Assembly: GCA_910584245.1 (NCBI GenBank)
Contig: CAJTZF010000009.1
Span: 1-64,000, forward strand
Direction: 5' to 3'
Length of the DNA stretch: 64,000 bases
From: an uncultured Eubacterium sp.
GTDB lineage: Bacteria > Bacillota > Clostridia > Lachnospirales > Lachnospiraceae
Under the pieces are notes generated by a model, which worked only from the letters and a program-made list of their open reading frames with translations, did no database searches and had not been told where the DNA came from. The position numbers were made by a program, and so were the translations under genes. Each line of letters opens with the position of its first letter. Position 1 is the first letter of the stretch. Below, in pieces: positions 45,245-53,755 of this stretch.

Positions 45245-47422
45245 CTACAGATGTAAAACTCTCTCCCGGATTTCCTGTGTCCGTCCCTGGTTCCAGAACT
45301 GGGTCCCGATATAACCGCACGTACGGCGGGCCACAAACAGCTTGGACTGATCCCTGTTTCCGCAATTTGGACATTCCCACACTAGTTTCCCATATTCATC
45401 CTCTTTGATACTGACCTCACCAGAATACCCGCATTGCTCGCAATAATCACTTTTCGTATTTAACTCCGCATACATGATATTATCGTAAATATGTCTCATT
45501 ACGGAGAGTACAGCCGGTATATTGTCCTGCATATTCGGAACCTCGACATAACTGATCGCACCGCCCGGAGATAATTTCTGAAACTCCGATTCAAAACTGA
45601 GCTTGCTGAATGCATCTATTTCCTCTGTCACATGTATATGATAGCTATTTGTTATATAATTCCGGTCCGTCACTCCCTTAATAATGCCAAAACGCCTCTG
45701 TAAACATTTCGCAAATTTGTAAGTCGTCGACTCCATCGGCGTCCCATACACAGAATAACTAATCCGTTCCGCCGCTTTCCACTCCTTGCACTTCTCATTT
45801 AGCCGATTCATGACGGCCAGGGCAAATTCCCTGCCCTCCGGGTCGGTGTGCGATTTTCCCGTCATACGCACACACATCTCATAAAGACCGGCATACCCGA
45901 GTGAAATGGTAGAATAGCCATCGTATAAGAGCCGGTCGATCTTCTCTCCTTTTTTGAGCCTTGCCAAAGCCCCGTGCTGCCACAAAATAGGCGCTACGTC
46001 CGATTTCGTTCCGAGAAGGCGCTCATGCCGGCACCGCAGTGCGCGGTGACAGAGCTCCAGCCTCTCATCAAGCAGCTTCCAGAACAGATCCATTTTCCCA
46101 TAGGAGGAACAGGCCACATCGACCAGATTAATCGTCACGACTCCCTGATTGAACCTGCCATAAAATTTGTGGCTGCCATCCGGATTCCGCTGCCCGTCCT
46201 CAACAGTCAGGAACGAGCGGCATCCCATACACGTATACACATCGCCCTGTTTGAGTTCCCGCATGACCTTTGCCGAAATATAGTCCGGCACCATGCGTTT
46301 TGCCGTGCAGACAGCGGACAGCTCGGTTAAATAGTAGTACTCGCTGTCCTCACGGATGTTGTCCTCGTCCAGCACATAAATCAGTTTAGGAAATGCCGGC
46401 GTGATCCACACGCCCTTTTCGTTCTTCACTCCCTCAATCCTCTGGCGGAGCACCTCCTCAATTAAAAGCGCAAGGTCGTGGCGGGCCTGCCCCTCCACCT
46501 CGTCTAAATACATAAACATCGTGACAAACGGAGCCTGCCCATTACATGTCATAAGCGTAATCAACTGGTACTGGATCGTCTGGATCCCCCTCTTAATCTC
46601 ATCGGCCAGCCGTTTTTTCACGATTTTTTCCAACTTTTCCTCCTCATGGACAAGTCCCAGTTCATCGTATTCTTCTCTTACCTCTTCCCGTATTTTACGG
46701 CGGCTGATATCTACAAATGGCGCCAGATGTGCGAGCGAAAAGGACTGCCCCCCGTATTGGTTGCTGGCAACCTGGGCCACGATCTGCGTCGTCACGTTAC
46801 ACGCCGTATAGAAGGAATGCGGTTTTTCAATCAGCGTATCACTGATAACCGTGCCGTTTTGAAGCATATCCTCAAGATTTACCAGATCGCAATTGTGCTC
46901 CTTTTGGGCAAAATAGTCCGTATCGTGAAAATGAATAATTCCCTCCTTGTGGGCGTCCACTACCTCCTTCGGCAGCAGCAGCCGCATAGAAAGATCCTTG
47001 CTCACCTGCCCTGCCATATAATCGCGCTGGGTTGAATTAATACCGGCATCTTTATTGGAATTCTCCTGGTTGACCTCTTCGTTGCTGCACTCGATCAGAG
47101 ACAAAATTTCACCGTCCGTCGTATTCGCCTTCCTTGCCAGCTCCCGCTGATAGCGATACCGCACGTATTTCTGTGCAATCTCATAGCCGCCCTCCTGCAT
47201 AATCGCGATTTCAACCATATCCTGTATATTTTCTACGTTGACCGAGTGGGGAGATGCCTCAATCTGCTGCGATACCTTGTTCGTGATATCTGCCATTTGC
47301 AAAATCGTAAGCCTTTTTTGTTCCTCCACTTCCCGATTTGCTTTCTGTACCGCATTGCTGATTTTCTCTGCATTAAACTCCACTTCCTCGCCATTTCTCT
47401 TGATAACTCTTGTCTTGCCCAT
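45245..47422 (-). CDS. nrdD: Anaerobic ribonucleoside-triphosphate reductase
   Basis: A 725-residue class III reductase making dNTPs without oxygen through a glycyl radical. The N-terminal ATP-cone (TRVIKRNGEEVEFNAEKISN) binds allosteric effectors. The barrel carries the active-site cysteines (GCRSFLT). A C-terminal zinc ribbon (CEQCGYSG, then CPNCGNRD) is followed by the glycyl-radical loop RTCGYIGTQFWNQGRTQEI. The activase nrdG is not next to it in this window. It is preceded by NrdR boxes and a good sigma-A promoter. Confidence 0.97.
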   Translation of the reverse strand: MGKTRVIKRNGEEVEFNAEKISNAVQKANREVEEQKRLTILQMADITNKVSQQIEASPHSVNVENIQDMVEIAIMQEGGYEIAQKYVRYRYQRELARKANTTDGEILSLIECSNEEVNQENSNKDAGINSTQRDYMAGQVSKDLSMRLLLPKEVVDAHKEGIIHFHDTDYFAQKEHNCDLVNLEDMLQNGTVISDTLIEKPHSFYTACNVTTQIVAQVASNQYGGQSFSLAHLAPFVDISRRKIREEVREEYDELGLVHEEEKLEKIVKKRLADEIKRGIQTIQYQLITLMTCNGQAPFVTMFMYLDEVEGQARHDLALLIEEVLRQRIEGVKNEKGVWITPAFPKLIYVLDEDNIREDSEYYYLTELSAVCTAKRMVPDYISAKVMRELKQGDVYTCMGCRSFLTVEDGQRNPDGSHKFYGRFNQGVVTINLVDVACSSYGKMDLFWKLLDERLELCHRALRCRHERLLGTKSDVAPILWQHGALARLKKGEKIDRLLYDGYSTISLGYAGLYEMCVRMTGKSHTDPEGREFALAVMNRLNEKCKEWKAAERISYSVYGTPMESTTYKFAKCLQRRFGIIKGVTDRNYITNSYHIHVTEEIDAFSKLSFESEFQKLSPGGAISYVEVPNMQDNIPAVLSVMRHIYDNIMYAELNTKSDYCEQCGYSGEVSIKEDEYGKLVWECPNCGNRDQSKLFVARRTCGYIGTQFWNQGRTQEIRERVLHL

Positions 47423-47439
47423 TTATTTTGACACTCTCC

Positions 47440-47486
47440 TAACTTGATATTGTGTTTGTTTACACATTATGTACTATATATTGTGT
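47440..47486 (-). promoter_or_regulatory. Tandem NrdR boxes controlling nrdD
   Basis: On the minus strand ACACAATATATAGTAC (47471-47486) and ACACAATATCAAGTTA (47440-47455) match the ACACWATATATWGTGT-type NrdR box and start exactly 31 bases apart, the usual three-helix-turn spacing. They lie between the promoter and nrdD, so ATP/dATP-bound NrdR would repress it. Confidence 0.85.
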
Positions 47487-47490
47487 CCCC

Positions 47491-47519
47491 ATCATAACAT
47501 TCCTGAAATCATCTGTAAA
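47491..47519 (-). promoter_or_regulatory. nrdD promoter
   Basis: TTTACA (47514-47519) and TATGAT (47491-47496) on the minus strand are spaced by 17 bases, directly upstream of the NrdR boxes. Confidence 0.75.
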
Positions 47520-47552
47520 GTATGTTTATAAAACTTTAAGAAAAATAACTTC

Positions 47553-47581
47553 TTGCATTCTGTCCCCCTTCATGTTATAAT
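47553..47581 (+). promoter_or_regulatory. rpsF-ssb-rpsR promoter
   Basis: TTGCAT (47553-47558) and TATAAT (47576-47581) with a 17-base spacer. A leader of about 100 bases follows before rpsF, long enough for the S6:S18 autoregulatory structure known in this operon, though I did not resolve its fold. Confidence 0.8.
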
Positions 47582-47690
47582 GTAAATCCGTGATGTAAAA
47601 ATCATATTCCTTGTTCTCCCCTGGATCCGCGTATTACAGTAACGCATCTTTTAAGGGAGAGCCAGAGACCAAAAGGAGGTGCAGGCAACT

Positions 47691-47978
47691 ATGAATAAGT
47701 ATGAATTAGCTTTAGTTGTTAGTGCAAAAGTTGATGACGAAGTAAGAAATGCCACGGTCGAGAAAGCCAAAGAGTATATTACCACTTTTGGCGGTACGAT
47801 TACAAACGTCGATGAATGGGGCAAGAAAAGACTTGCTTACGAAATTCAGAAGATGAATGAAGGCTTTTATTACTTTATTCAGTTTGATTCAGAGCCGGAT
47901 ACGCCTGGTGAAATCGAGCAGAGACTTCGCATTATGGACAACGTGATTCGATACTTATGCGTAAGACAGGAAGCATAA
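47691..47978 (+). CDS. rpsF: 30S ribosomal protein S6
   Basis: A 95-residue S6 protein, the partner of S18 in the platform of the 30S subunit. Typical segments are MNKYELALVVSAK, VDEWGKKRLAYEIQKMNEGF and a C-terminal LRIMDNVIRYLCVRQEA. The ATG at 47691 was chosen over GTG 47679 because the AAGGAGG then has workable spacing and the standard N-terminus results. First gene of the conserved rpsF-ssb-rpsR operon. Confidence 0.96.
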   Translation: MNKYELALVVSAKVDDEVRNATVEKAKEYITTFGGTITNVDEWGKKRLAYEIQKMNEGFYYFIQFDSEPDTPGEIEQRLRIMDNVIRYLCVRQEA

Positions 47979-47997
47979 GAAAAGGAGGAATCCTTCC

Positions 47998-48453
47998 ATG
48001 AATAAAGTAATTTTAATGGGTAATTTGACAAGAGATCCTGAGATCCGGTATTCTCAGGGTGAAAATTCGTTGGCAATCGCTAGATTTAGTGTCGCAGTAA
48101 ACCGCAGATTTACTCGCCAGGGTGATACGGACGTCGATTTCTTCAACTGTACGGCATTTGGAAAACAGGCGGAATTTGTTGAAAAATATTTCAAACAGGG
48201 TTCGCGCATGCTGCTCTCAGGCCGCGTGCAAAATGACAACTACACCAATAAAAATGGTGAAAAAGTGTACAGTGTACAAATTATCGCAGAAGAAATTGAA
48301 TTTGCCGAGAGAAAAAGTACCGCGGATGCAAACGCCGCTGCTTCCCGGGGGAACAGTGGCTTCGGCGGAGGAGCTCCAGAGCCTGCTTTAGCGGCAGACG
48401 ATGACTTCATGAATATTCCGGACGGCATAGAAGACGGTTTACCATTTAACTAA
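47998..48453 (+). CDS. ssb: Single-stranded DNA-binding protein
   Basis: A 151-residue SSB with an N-terminal OB fold (MNKVILMGNLTRDPEIRYSQ, then DVDFFNCTAFGKQAEFVEKY), a flexible Gly/Ala linker and the acidic C-terminal tip ending DGLPFN, which recruits replication and repair proteins. It lies between rpsF and rpsR as is usual in Firmicutes; AAAGGAGGAATCCTTCC precedes the start. Confidence 0.97.
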   Translation: MNKVILMGNLTRDPEIRYSQGENSLAIARFSVAVNRRFTRQGDTDVDFFNCTAFGKQAEFVEKYFKQGSRMLLSGRVQNDNYTNKNGEKVYSVQIIAEEIEFAERKSTADANAAASRGNSGFGGGAPEPALAADDDFMNIPDGIEDGLPFN

Positions 48454-48496
48454 ATCCTTTGACAACTCACAGAGTATTTAAAAGGAGGCAATTCAA

Positions 48497-48763
48497 ATGG
48501 CTTATAGCAAGGGAAACGGCTCGGATTCTCCGGCGAGAAGAAGAGGCCCTCGTAGAAGAAAGAAAGTATGTGCATTTTGTTCTGACAAAGAGCATGATTA
48601 TATTGATTACAAAGATACTGGCAAACTGAAACGCTACATGTCTGAGAGAGGTAAAATTCTTCCGAGAAGAATTACCGGTACATGCGCGAAGCATCAGCGC
48701 GCTCTCACGGCGGCAATTAAGCGTTCCCGTCACGTAGCATTGATGCCTTATACACTTGATTAA
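48497..48763 (+). CDS. rpsR: 30S ribosomal protein S18
   Basis: An 88-residue S18 protein binding next to S6. The N-terminus is basic (RRRGPRRRKKVCAFCSDKEH) with a CxxC pair as in zinc-type S18, followed by IDYKDTGKLKRYMSERGKIL and RRITGTCAKHQRALTAAIKR. AAAGGAGGCAATTCAA precedes the start. Last gene before a terminator. Confidence 0.97.
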   Translation: MAYSKGNGSDSPARRRGPRRRKKVCAFCSDKEHDYIDYKDTGKLKRYMSERGKILPRRITGTCAKHQRALTAAIKRSRHVALMPYTLD

Positions 48764-48780
48764 TCTTATATCGTATACGC

Positions 48781-48812
48781 ACACCCTGTGGCGCCGCCGC
48801 AGGGTGTTTTTG
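48781..48812 (+). terminator. Terminator of the rpsF operon
   Basis: ACACCCTG (48781-48788) pairs with CAGGGTGT and runs into TTTTTG. It lies 18 bases after rpsR. Confidence 0.88.
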
Positions 48813-48859
48813 CGTGCGTCCGTTTTTTCAAATGCAAGCTTCCCTTTTTCCGCAAACCG

Positions 48860-48868
48860 TGGTATAAT
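48860..48868 (+). promoter_or_regulatory. Extended -10 promoter upstream of gdpP
   Basis: TGGTATAAT is an extended -10 (TGn-TATAAT). No good -35 lies 17 bases upstream. It is 117 bases before the gdpP start. Confidence 0.6.
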
Positions 48869-48985
48869 GGTTGTATATATCGTATTTTATGGTACCGGGG
48901 CAAAAGTCCTTGTTGCCCGTATGTATATGGGCAGCTACAGCTTTAAGATCCCTTATCATTTCATATACGGGAATGGAGGAACGGT

Positions 48986-51037
48986 TTGGACAAAAAGAAA
49001 ATTCAGGGAACCCTGCGTTCTTACTTGCGGTGGCCGCTCATGCTTTCGCCGCTTTTAATCGCGATGAACTTTCATGTATATACGTGGAATATAAAAGCAG
49101 GCACGCTGATGACTTGTTATATCCTTTTATATATTGCCATTTCCTTTTTACTATACTTCTTAAAGAGAAAGGCTATCTGGAGAGATATGGTGCAATACGC
49201 CATATGCTTTAACCATACAGTCAACCGCCTTGCCAGCGAACTGGATCTCCCCATCGCCATCACGGACTGGACGGGAACTTGCCTGTGGTGCAATTGGGAA
49301 TTCACGCGTGCCTTTTGCACGGAGGAAACAAGGCGGAAATTTACAATTACTTCCGTCATCCCCTCCCTGACTACGGAGGTATTTCCAAAAACGACAGGGG
49401 AGCACGCCGAGATCCACTTTCATATCGACGGCTGCTATTACAAATCCGTTATACAGAAGGTCAATATGGTAGATACCGCACAGGTTTCGGAGGAATCCGC
49501 ATCCTCCTTCACCCCCAGCGACCACTTTTATGTGTTTTACATGCATGATGAGACGGAAATCGTGCGCTATATAAAAGAGAACAACGACCAGCGCCTGGAT
49601 GTCGGTCTCTTATACATTGACAACTACGACGAATCCCTCGAACCTGTCGACGAGGTGCGGCGGTCACTGCTTTCCGCGCTGATTGACCGGAAAATCAACA
49701 AGTATATGCTAAAAATCGACGCCATCACAAAAAAACTGGAAAAGGATAAATATATTTTCCTGTTCCAACACAAATATCTGACCACTTTGAAAAATGACAA
49801 ATTTTCCCTTCTGGACGAGGTGCGCAATGTCAATGTCGGGGAGGATGTGAATATTACAATCAGCATGGGGATCGGCACCCAGGCGGAGACGCTTATAAAG
49901 CGCCAGGAGTATTCCCGCAGCGCCATTGACCTTGCCCTTGCGCGGGGCGGCGACCAGGTAGTCATCAAAAATAAAGACAATCTTTTATATTTTGGCGGAA
50001 AAAGCATTCAACAGGAAAAAAATACGAGGGTAAAGGCCCGCGTAAAAGCCCACGCCCTCCGTGAATCCATTGAGGCTGCGGAGCAGATCATTATTATGGG
50101 ACACCAGCTTCCCGATGTAGATGCGGTCGGAAGCGCCATCGGTATTTACCGAATTGCGACGGCGCTCGGAAAAAAGGCCCACATAGTTGTAAACAAGGTT
50201 ACTTCTTCCCTGAAACCGATACTTACGATGCTGGAACAACACGTAGATGAAGAGGACGATTTATTTATAAACGGCGAAACGGCGCGGGGACGGATGACCG
50301 CCAGCACACTGCTCGTAGTTGTGGATGTCAATCACCCGTCTTACACCGATGAACCCGGTCTGGTAAACATGGCTTCTTCGCTCGTCGTATTGGACCACCA
50401 CCGGCAGGCAGGGGAATCCTTTTTAAACCCTACCCTTTCCTATGTGGAGCCATTTGCCTCCTCCACGTGTGAAATGGTTGCTGAAATTCTTCAGTATGTC
50501 GGGGACGAAATCCGGCTGAAAGCCTATGAAGCGGACGCCATGTATTCCGGCATCATGGTCGATACAAATAATTTTATGAACAAACCGGGTGTGCGGACCT
50601 TTGAAGCGGTGGCCTTTTTACGCCGCTCGGGCGCCGATGTCACCCGCGTCCGTAAGCTGTTCCGCACAGATCTCGTTGAATACAAAGTTAAGGCAGAGGC
50701 GATCCAAAACACAGAGATCTTTATGAACTGCTATGCCATCGCCCTCTGCAACGCGAACCAATGTGAATCCCCTACGATCATCGGCGCCAAAATCGCCAAT
50801 GAGCTTTTGGATATAGACGGTATTAAGGCAACTTTCGTTCTAACCGAATACGAGGGGAAAATATATATCAGCGCCCGTTCCATTGATGAACTCAACGTGC
50901 AGGTTGTAATGGAGAAACTCGGCGGCGGCGGACATATTACATGCGCCGGCGCACAGCTTGAAGACTGCACGCTGTCCGAGGGCAGTGAAATTATACGAAG
51001 AACACTAACTAAAATGAAAGAAGAAGGTGACTTATAA
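48986..51037 (+). CDS. gdpP: Cyclic-di-AMP phosphodiesterase GdpP
   Basis: A 683-residue membrane enzyme hydrolysing c-di-AMP, and so tuning osmolyte transport and wall stress. It has two N-terminal membrane helices (LRWPLMLSPLLIAMNFHVY, then MTCYILLYIAISFLLYFL), a PAS-like domain, a degenerate GGDEF domain, and C-terminal DHH/DHHA1 domains (MGHQLPDVDAVGSAIGI, VLDHHRQAGES, LGGGGHITCAGAQL). The start is TTG at 48986 with GGAGG 6 bases upstream. The next gene starts directly at its stop. Confidence 0.95.
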   Translation: MDKKKIQGTLRSYLRWPLMLSPLLIAMNFHVYTWNIKAGTLMTCYILLYIAISFLLYFLKRKAIWRDMVQYAICFNHTVNRLASELDLPIAITDWTGTCLWCNWEFTRAFCTEETRRKFTITSVIPSLTTEVFPKTTGEHAEIHFHIDGCYYKSVIQKVNMVDTAQVSEESASSFTPSDHFYVFYMHDETEIVRYIKENNDQRLDVGLLYIDNYDESLEPVDEVRRSLLSALIDRKINKYMLKIDAITKKLEKDKYIFLFQHKYLTTLKNDKFSLLDEVRNVNVGEDVNITISMGIGTQAETLIKRQEYSRSAIDLALARGGDQVVIKNKDNLLYFGGKSIQQEKNTRVKARVKAHALRESIEAAEQIIIMGHQLPDVDAVGSAIGIYRIATALGKKAHIVVNKVTSSLKPILTMLEQHVDEEDDLFINGETARGRMTASTLLVVVDVNHPSYTDEPGLVNMASSLVVLDHHRQAGESFLNPTLSYVEPFASSTCEMVAEILQYVGDEIRLKAYEADAMYSGIMVDTNNFMNKPGVRTFEAVAFLRRSGADVTRVRKLFRTDLVEYKVKAEAIQNTEIFMNCYAIALCNANQCESPTIIGAKIANELLDIDGIKATFVLTEYEGKIYISARSIDELNVQVVMEKLGGGGHITCAGAQLEDCTLSEGSEIIRRTLTKMKEEGDL

Positions 51038-51484
51038 ATGAAAGTAATTCTTTTTGAGGATGTCAAATCCCTTGGTAAAAAAGGCGATATTGTCACAGTA
51101 AACGACGGCTATGCAAGAAACTTTATTCTCAAGAAAAAGCTTGGCGCAGAAGCCACTTCAAAAAACCTGAACGACTTAAAACTAAAAAAACAGAACGATG
51201 AAAAAAAAGCCGCAGAAATTTTAGCCAGCGCAGAAAAACTTGCCGGGGAACTCTCGGACAAATCCGTGACGCTGACGATCAAGGCCGGTTCTGACGGCAG
51301 GGCATTCGGGTCCGTTTCCACGAAAGAAATTTCCGCTGCCGCCAAAGAACAGCTCGGCTATGACCTGGACAAAAAGAAGATGCACCTGAATGAGCCGATT
51401 AAAAACATCGGAACTTACCTTGTTCCCATTAAGCTCCACCCTAAAGTTACGGCAGAGCTTAAAGTAATTGTCAACGGCAAATAA
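51038..51484 (+). CDS. rplI: 50S ribosomal protein L9
   Basis: A 148-residue L9 with the conserved N-terminal domain (MKVILFEDVKSLGKKGDIVT, then VNDGYARNFILKKKLGAEAT), a connecting helix, and the C-terminal 23S rRNA-binding domain (AGSDGRAFGSVSTKEISAAA). Its ATG abuts the gdpP stop, so the two are translationally coupled. The gdpP-rplI-dnaB order is standard in Firmicutes. Confidence 0.97.
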   Translation: MKVILFEDVKSLGKKGDIVTVNDGYARNFILKKKLGAEATSKNLNDLKLKKQNDEKKAAEILASAEKLAGELSDKSVTLTIKAGSDGRAFGSVSTKEISAAAKEQLGYDLDKKKMHLNEPIKNIGTYLVPIKLHPKVTAELKVIVNGK

Positions 51485-51546
51485 CACAACTATATATAAT
51501 ACAACATCTAACAGGCGCACACACATTGCGCAGAATGACTAACATC

Positions 51547-52884
51547 ATGGAAGAACAAATTATCAAGCGAATTTTACCTCACAGCGCAGAGGCAGAACAA
51601 TCGGTAATAGGCGCTATTCTGCTGGATTCAGAGGCGATTATAACGGCCTCTGAAATTTTGCTGCCTGAAGATTTTTATAATCCTCAGTTTAAGGCCCTAT
51701 ACTCTTCGATGCTCTCCTTATATCAGGAGGGACGGCCTATCGACCCCGTCACCTTGCAAAATAAACTCCGCGAACAGGAAGTTCCCGAGGACCTTTACCG
51801 TATCGAATTTATCAGCCAGATTCTCTCCTCGGTTCCAACGTCCGCAAATATAAAATATTACGCCGAGATCGTGAAAGAGAAAGCTATTTTGCGAAGGCTG
51901 ATCCGGGTTTCCGAGTCCATCGCCAACGACTGCTACCAGGACAATGAAAATCTGGACGAACTGCTAGACAATACGGAAAAACAAATTTTCGACGTCGTCC
52001 AGAACCGCTCTACCAGCGATTTTATCCCTATTAAGCAGACCGCGCTTGAAACTTTGGAAAGTATACAGCGCGCAGCAAAAACAGTCGGTTCTGTCACTGG
52101 CATTTCCACCGGTTTTTACGATTTGGACGCACGCACGGCAGGTCTGCAAAAATCTGACCTAATACTGATTGCCGCCCGCCCCTCCGTGGGCAAGACCGCC
52201 TTTGTACTAAATATTGCTGAATTTGTCGCCATTCGGAACAATATTTCCACAGCAATTTTCAGCCTGGAGATGTCCCGCGTACAGTTAGCCAAGCGTCTCA
52301 TCTCCATGAATTCCAAAGTGGATTCCCAGCATTTACGGGTTGGAAACCTGGCGGATGACGAATGGGGGAAGATCACGGAAAGCACGATTCTTCTCGGGGA
52401 ATCCCCTCTCGTAATCGACGACACTCCCGGCATAAGTATTTCCCAGCTCCGCTCCAAATGCCGTAAGCTGAAAATCGAAAACAACCTCGAGCTTGTCATT
52501 ATTGACTATCTCCAGCTGATGTCCGGCTCAAGCGGGCGCAAAAGTGATTCCCGCCAGCAGGAAATATCTGATATCTCCCGGTCGCTAAAAGCCCTTGCAA
52601 GGGAGATCGACTGTCCGGTGATCGCCCTTTCCCAGCTCAGCCGCGCCGTGGAGAGCCGCGAGGACAAAAGGCCGATGCTCTCGGATTTGCGTGAATCAGG
52701 AGCAATCGAGCAGGACGCCGACGTCGTTATGTTTCTTTACCGGGATGAATATTACCATAAAGATTCAGATGACAAAGGCATTGCCGAGGTCATCATTGGG
52801 AAACAAAGAAACGGCCCAACCTGTACCGTACGCCTTAAATGGCTTGCAGAATACACGAAATTTGCAAATCTGGAGACAAATTAG
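51547..52884 (+). CDS. dnaB: Replicative DNA helicase DnaB
   Basis: A 445-residue hexameric helicase opening the replication fork. An N-terminal primase-interacting domain (ILPHSAEAEQSVIGAILLDS) is followed by a RecA-like motor with Walker A (AARPSVGKTAFVLNI), Walker B region (LVIIDYLQLMSG) and the arginine-finger segment DLRESGAIEQDADVVMFLYR. The ATG 51547 gives the usual MEEx...KR N-terminus; a longer frame from TTG 51526 exists and neither has a strong ribosome site. Confidence 0.96.
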   Translation: MEEQIIKRILPHSAEAEQSVIGAILLDSEAIITASEILLPEDFYNPQFKALYSSMLSLYQEGRPIDPVTLQNKLREQEVPEDLYRIEFISQILSSVPTSANIKYYAEIVKEKAILRRLIRVSESIANDCYQDNENLDELLDNTEKQIFDVVQNRSTSDFIPIKQTALETLESIQRAAKTVGSVTGISTGFYDLDARTAGLQKSDLILIAARPSVGKTAFVLNIAEFVAIRNNISTAIFSLEMSRVQLAKRLISMNSKVDSQHLRVGNLADDEWGKITESTILLGESPLVIDDTPGISISQLRSKCRKLKIENNLELVIIDYLQLMSGSSGRKSDSRQQEISDISRSLKALAREIDCPVIALSQLSRAVESREDKRPMLSDLRESGAIEQDADVVMFLYRDEYYHKDSDDKGIAEVIIGKQRNGPTCTVRLKWLAEYTKFANLETN

Positions 52885-52958
52885 ACGTTTTTCCAATTTC
52901 TCCGTCGCTATATAAAGAAATTTGTCAATCGGTTTTTCCTGAAATTATGGATCCATAC

Positions 52959-53022
52959 TTGAAGTCCTTTCCCTATTTGCTATACTTTATCTTAATATGA
53001 TTAGAGCATTAAGGAAAGGACT
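52959..53022 (+). promoter_or_regulatory. Promoter and 10-bp inverted repeat before the MerR-like gene
   Basis: TTGAAG (52959-52964) and TATACT (52981-52986) form a promoter with a 16-base spacer. AGTCCTTTCC (52963-52972) and GGAAAGGACT (53013-53022) are a perfect inverted repeat flanking the -10 and start region. This could be an operator, for autoregulation, with the downstream arm overlapping the ribosome site. Confidence 0.5.
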
Positions 53023-53032
53023 GATTTATTTT

Positions 53033-53632
53033 ATGAAAGAACCCGTACAATTATGCTATACAATTTCAGAGGCAGCCAAACTGATGAATGTCGAACCTCA
53101 TGTGCTGCGCTACTGGGAGGACGAGCTTAATCTTAATATTTCCCGCAATTCTATGGGGCATCGTATATATACAGACGATGACCTGAAAACTTTTAAATCC
53201 ATCCAGCACCTAAAGGCTAACCACATATCCCTCAAAGACATCCGGGACCAGCTCCCCGCTTCAGAGGCCCCCTCCCCATCAGCGGTCTATCCTGCTGAAA
53301 AAGGGACAGTAAAAACTCCCGGCTCTTCTGGTACTGGCGATAAAATGACACAATTCAAGTCTATACTTACAAATATCATAAAAGATGCCATGCGTGAAAA
53401 TTCGAAAGAAATGAGCGATAATATCAGTTCCAGGGTTTCTGACAACGTCCGGAAGGAAATAGATTTCCTGATTCGGCAGCAGGAGGAGGCAGATGAAATC
53501 CGTTTCAGACAACTGGACGAGACAATACGGACATTTCAAAAGGCAAGGCAAGAAGCTGCGATAGCAAAAGTCAGCGAAAATAAAGGAAAAAAGAAAAAGT
53601 TCTTTATAAAAAGGAAAGAAAAGGCAAAATAA
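53033..53632 (+). CDS. MerR-family transcriptional regulator
   Basis: A 199-residue protein with an N-terminal MerR winged helix (CYTISEAAKLMNVEPHVLRY, then WEDELNL, GHRIYTDDDL, IQHLKANHISLKDIRDQL). The remainder is a linker and a charged coiled coil ending in a strongly basic tail (KKKKFFIKRKEKAK). There is no evident effector-binding domain, so it resembles the RacA/DUF3967-like MerR proteins of spore-formers more than metal or drug sensors. ATG 53033 gives the normal N-terminus; ATG 52997 would lie in the promoter's transcribed region. Confidence 0.82.
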   Translation: MKEPVQLCYTISEAAKLMNVEPHVLRYWEDELNLNISRNSMGHRIYTDDDLKTFKSIQHLKANHISLKDIRDQLPASEAPSPSAVYPAEKGTVKTPGSSGTGDKMTQFKSILTNIIKDAMRENSKEMSDNISSRVSDNVRKEIDFLIRQQEEADEIRFRQLDETIRTFQKARQEAAIAKVSENKGKKKKFFIKRKEKAK

Positions 53633-53657
53633 AAATCCATATATTTTCGAATATCAC

Positions 53658-53686
53658 TTGCATTTCGCCTATCAAAATGTTATAAT
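53658..53686 (+). promoter_or_regulatory. Strong sigma-A promoter of the secreted Ig-like gene
   Basis: TTGCAT (53658-53663), 17-base spacer, TATAAT (53681-53686), about 70 bases before the start codon. Confidence 0.8.
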
Positions 53687-53755
53687 ATTTTTACATTATC
53701 GCTATACATATTTGTGAATTTTCACAAGCATGCAGCACAAAAAAAAGGAGGAAGA

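Noticed and set aside
45174..45380. Minus-strand frame over the nrdD 3' end as a separate small gene
   Set aside because: It overlaps the conserved glycyl-radical end of nrdD in another frame and shows no family features.
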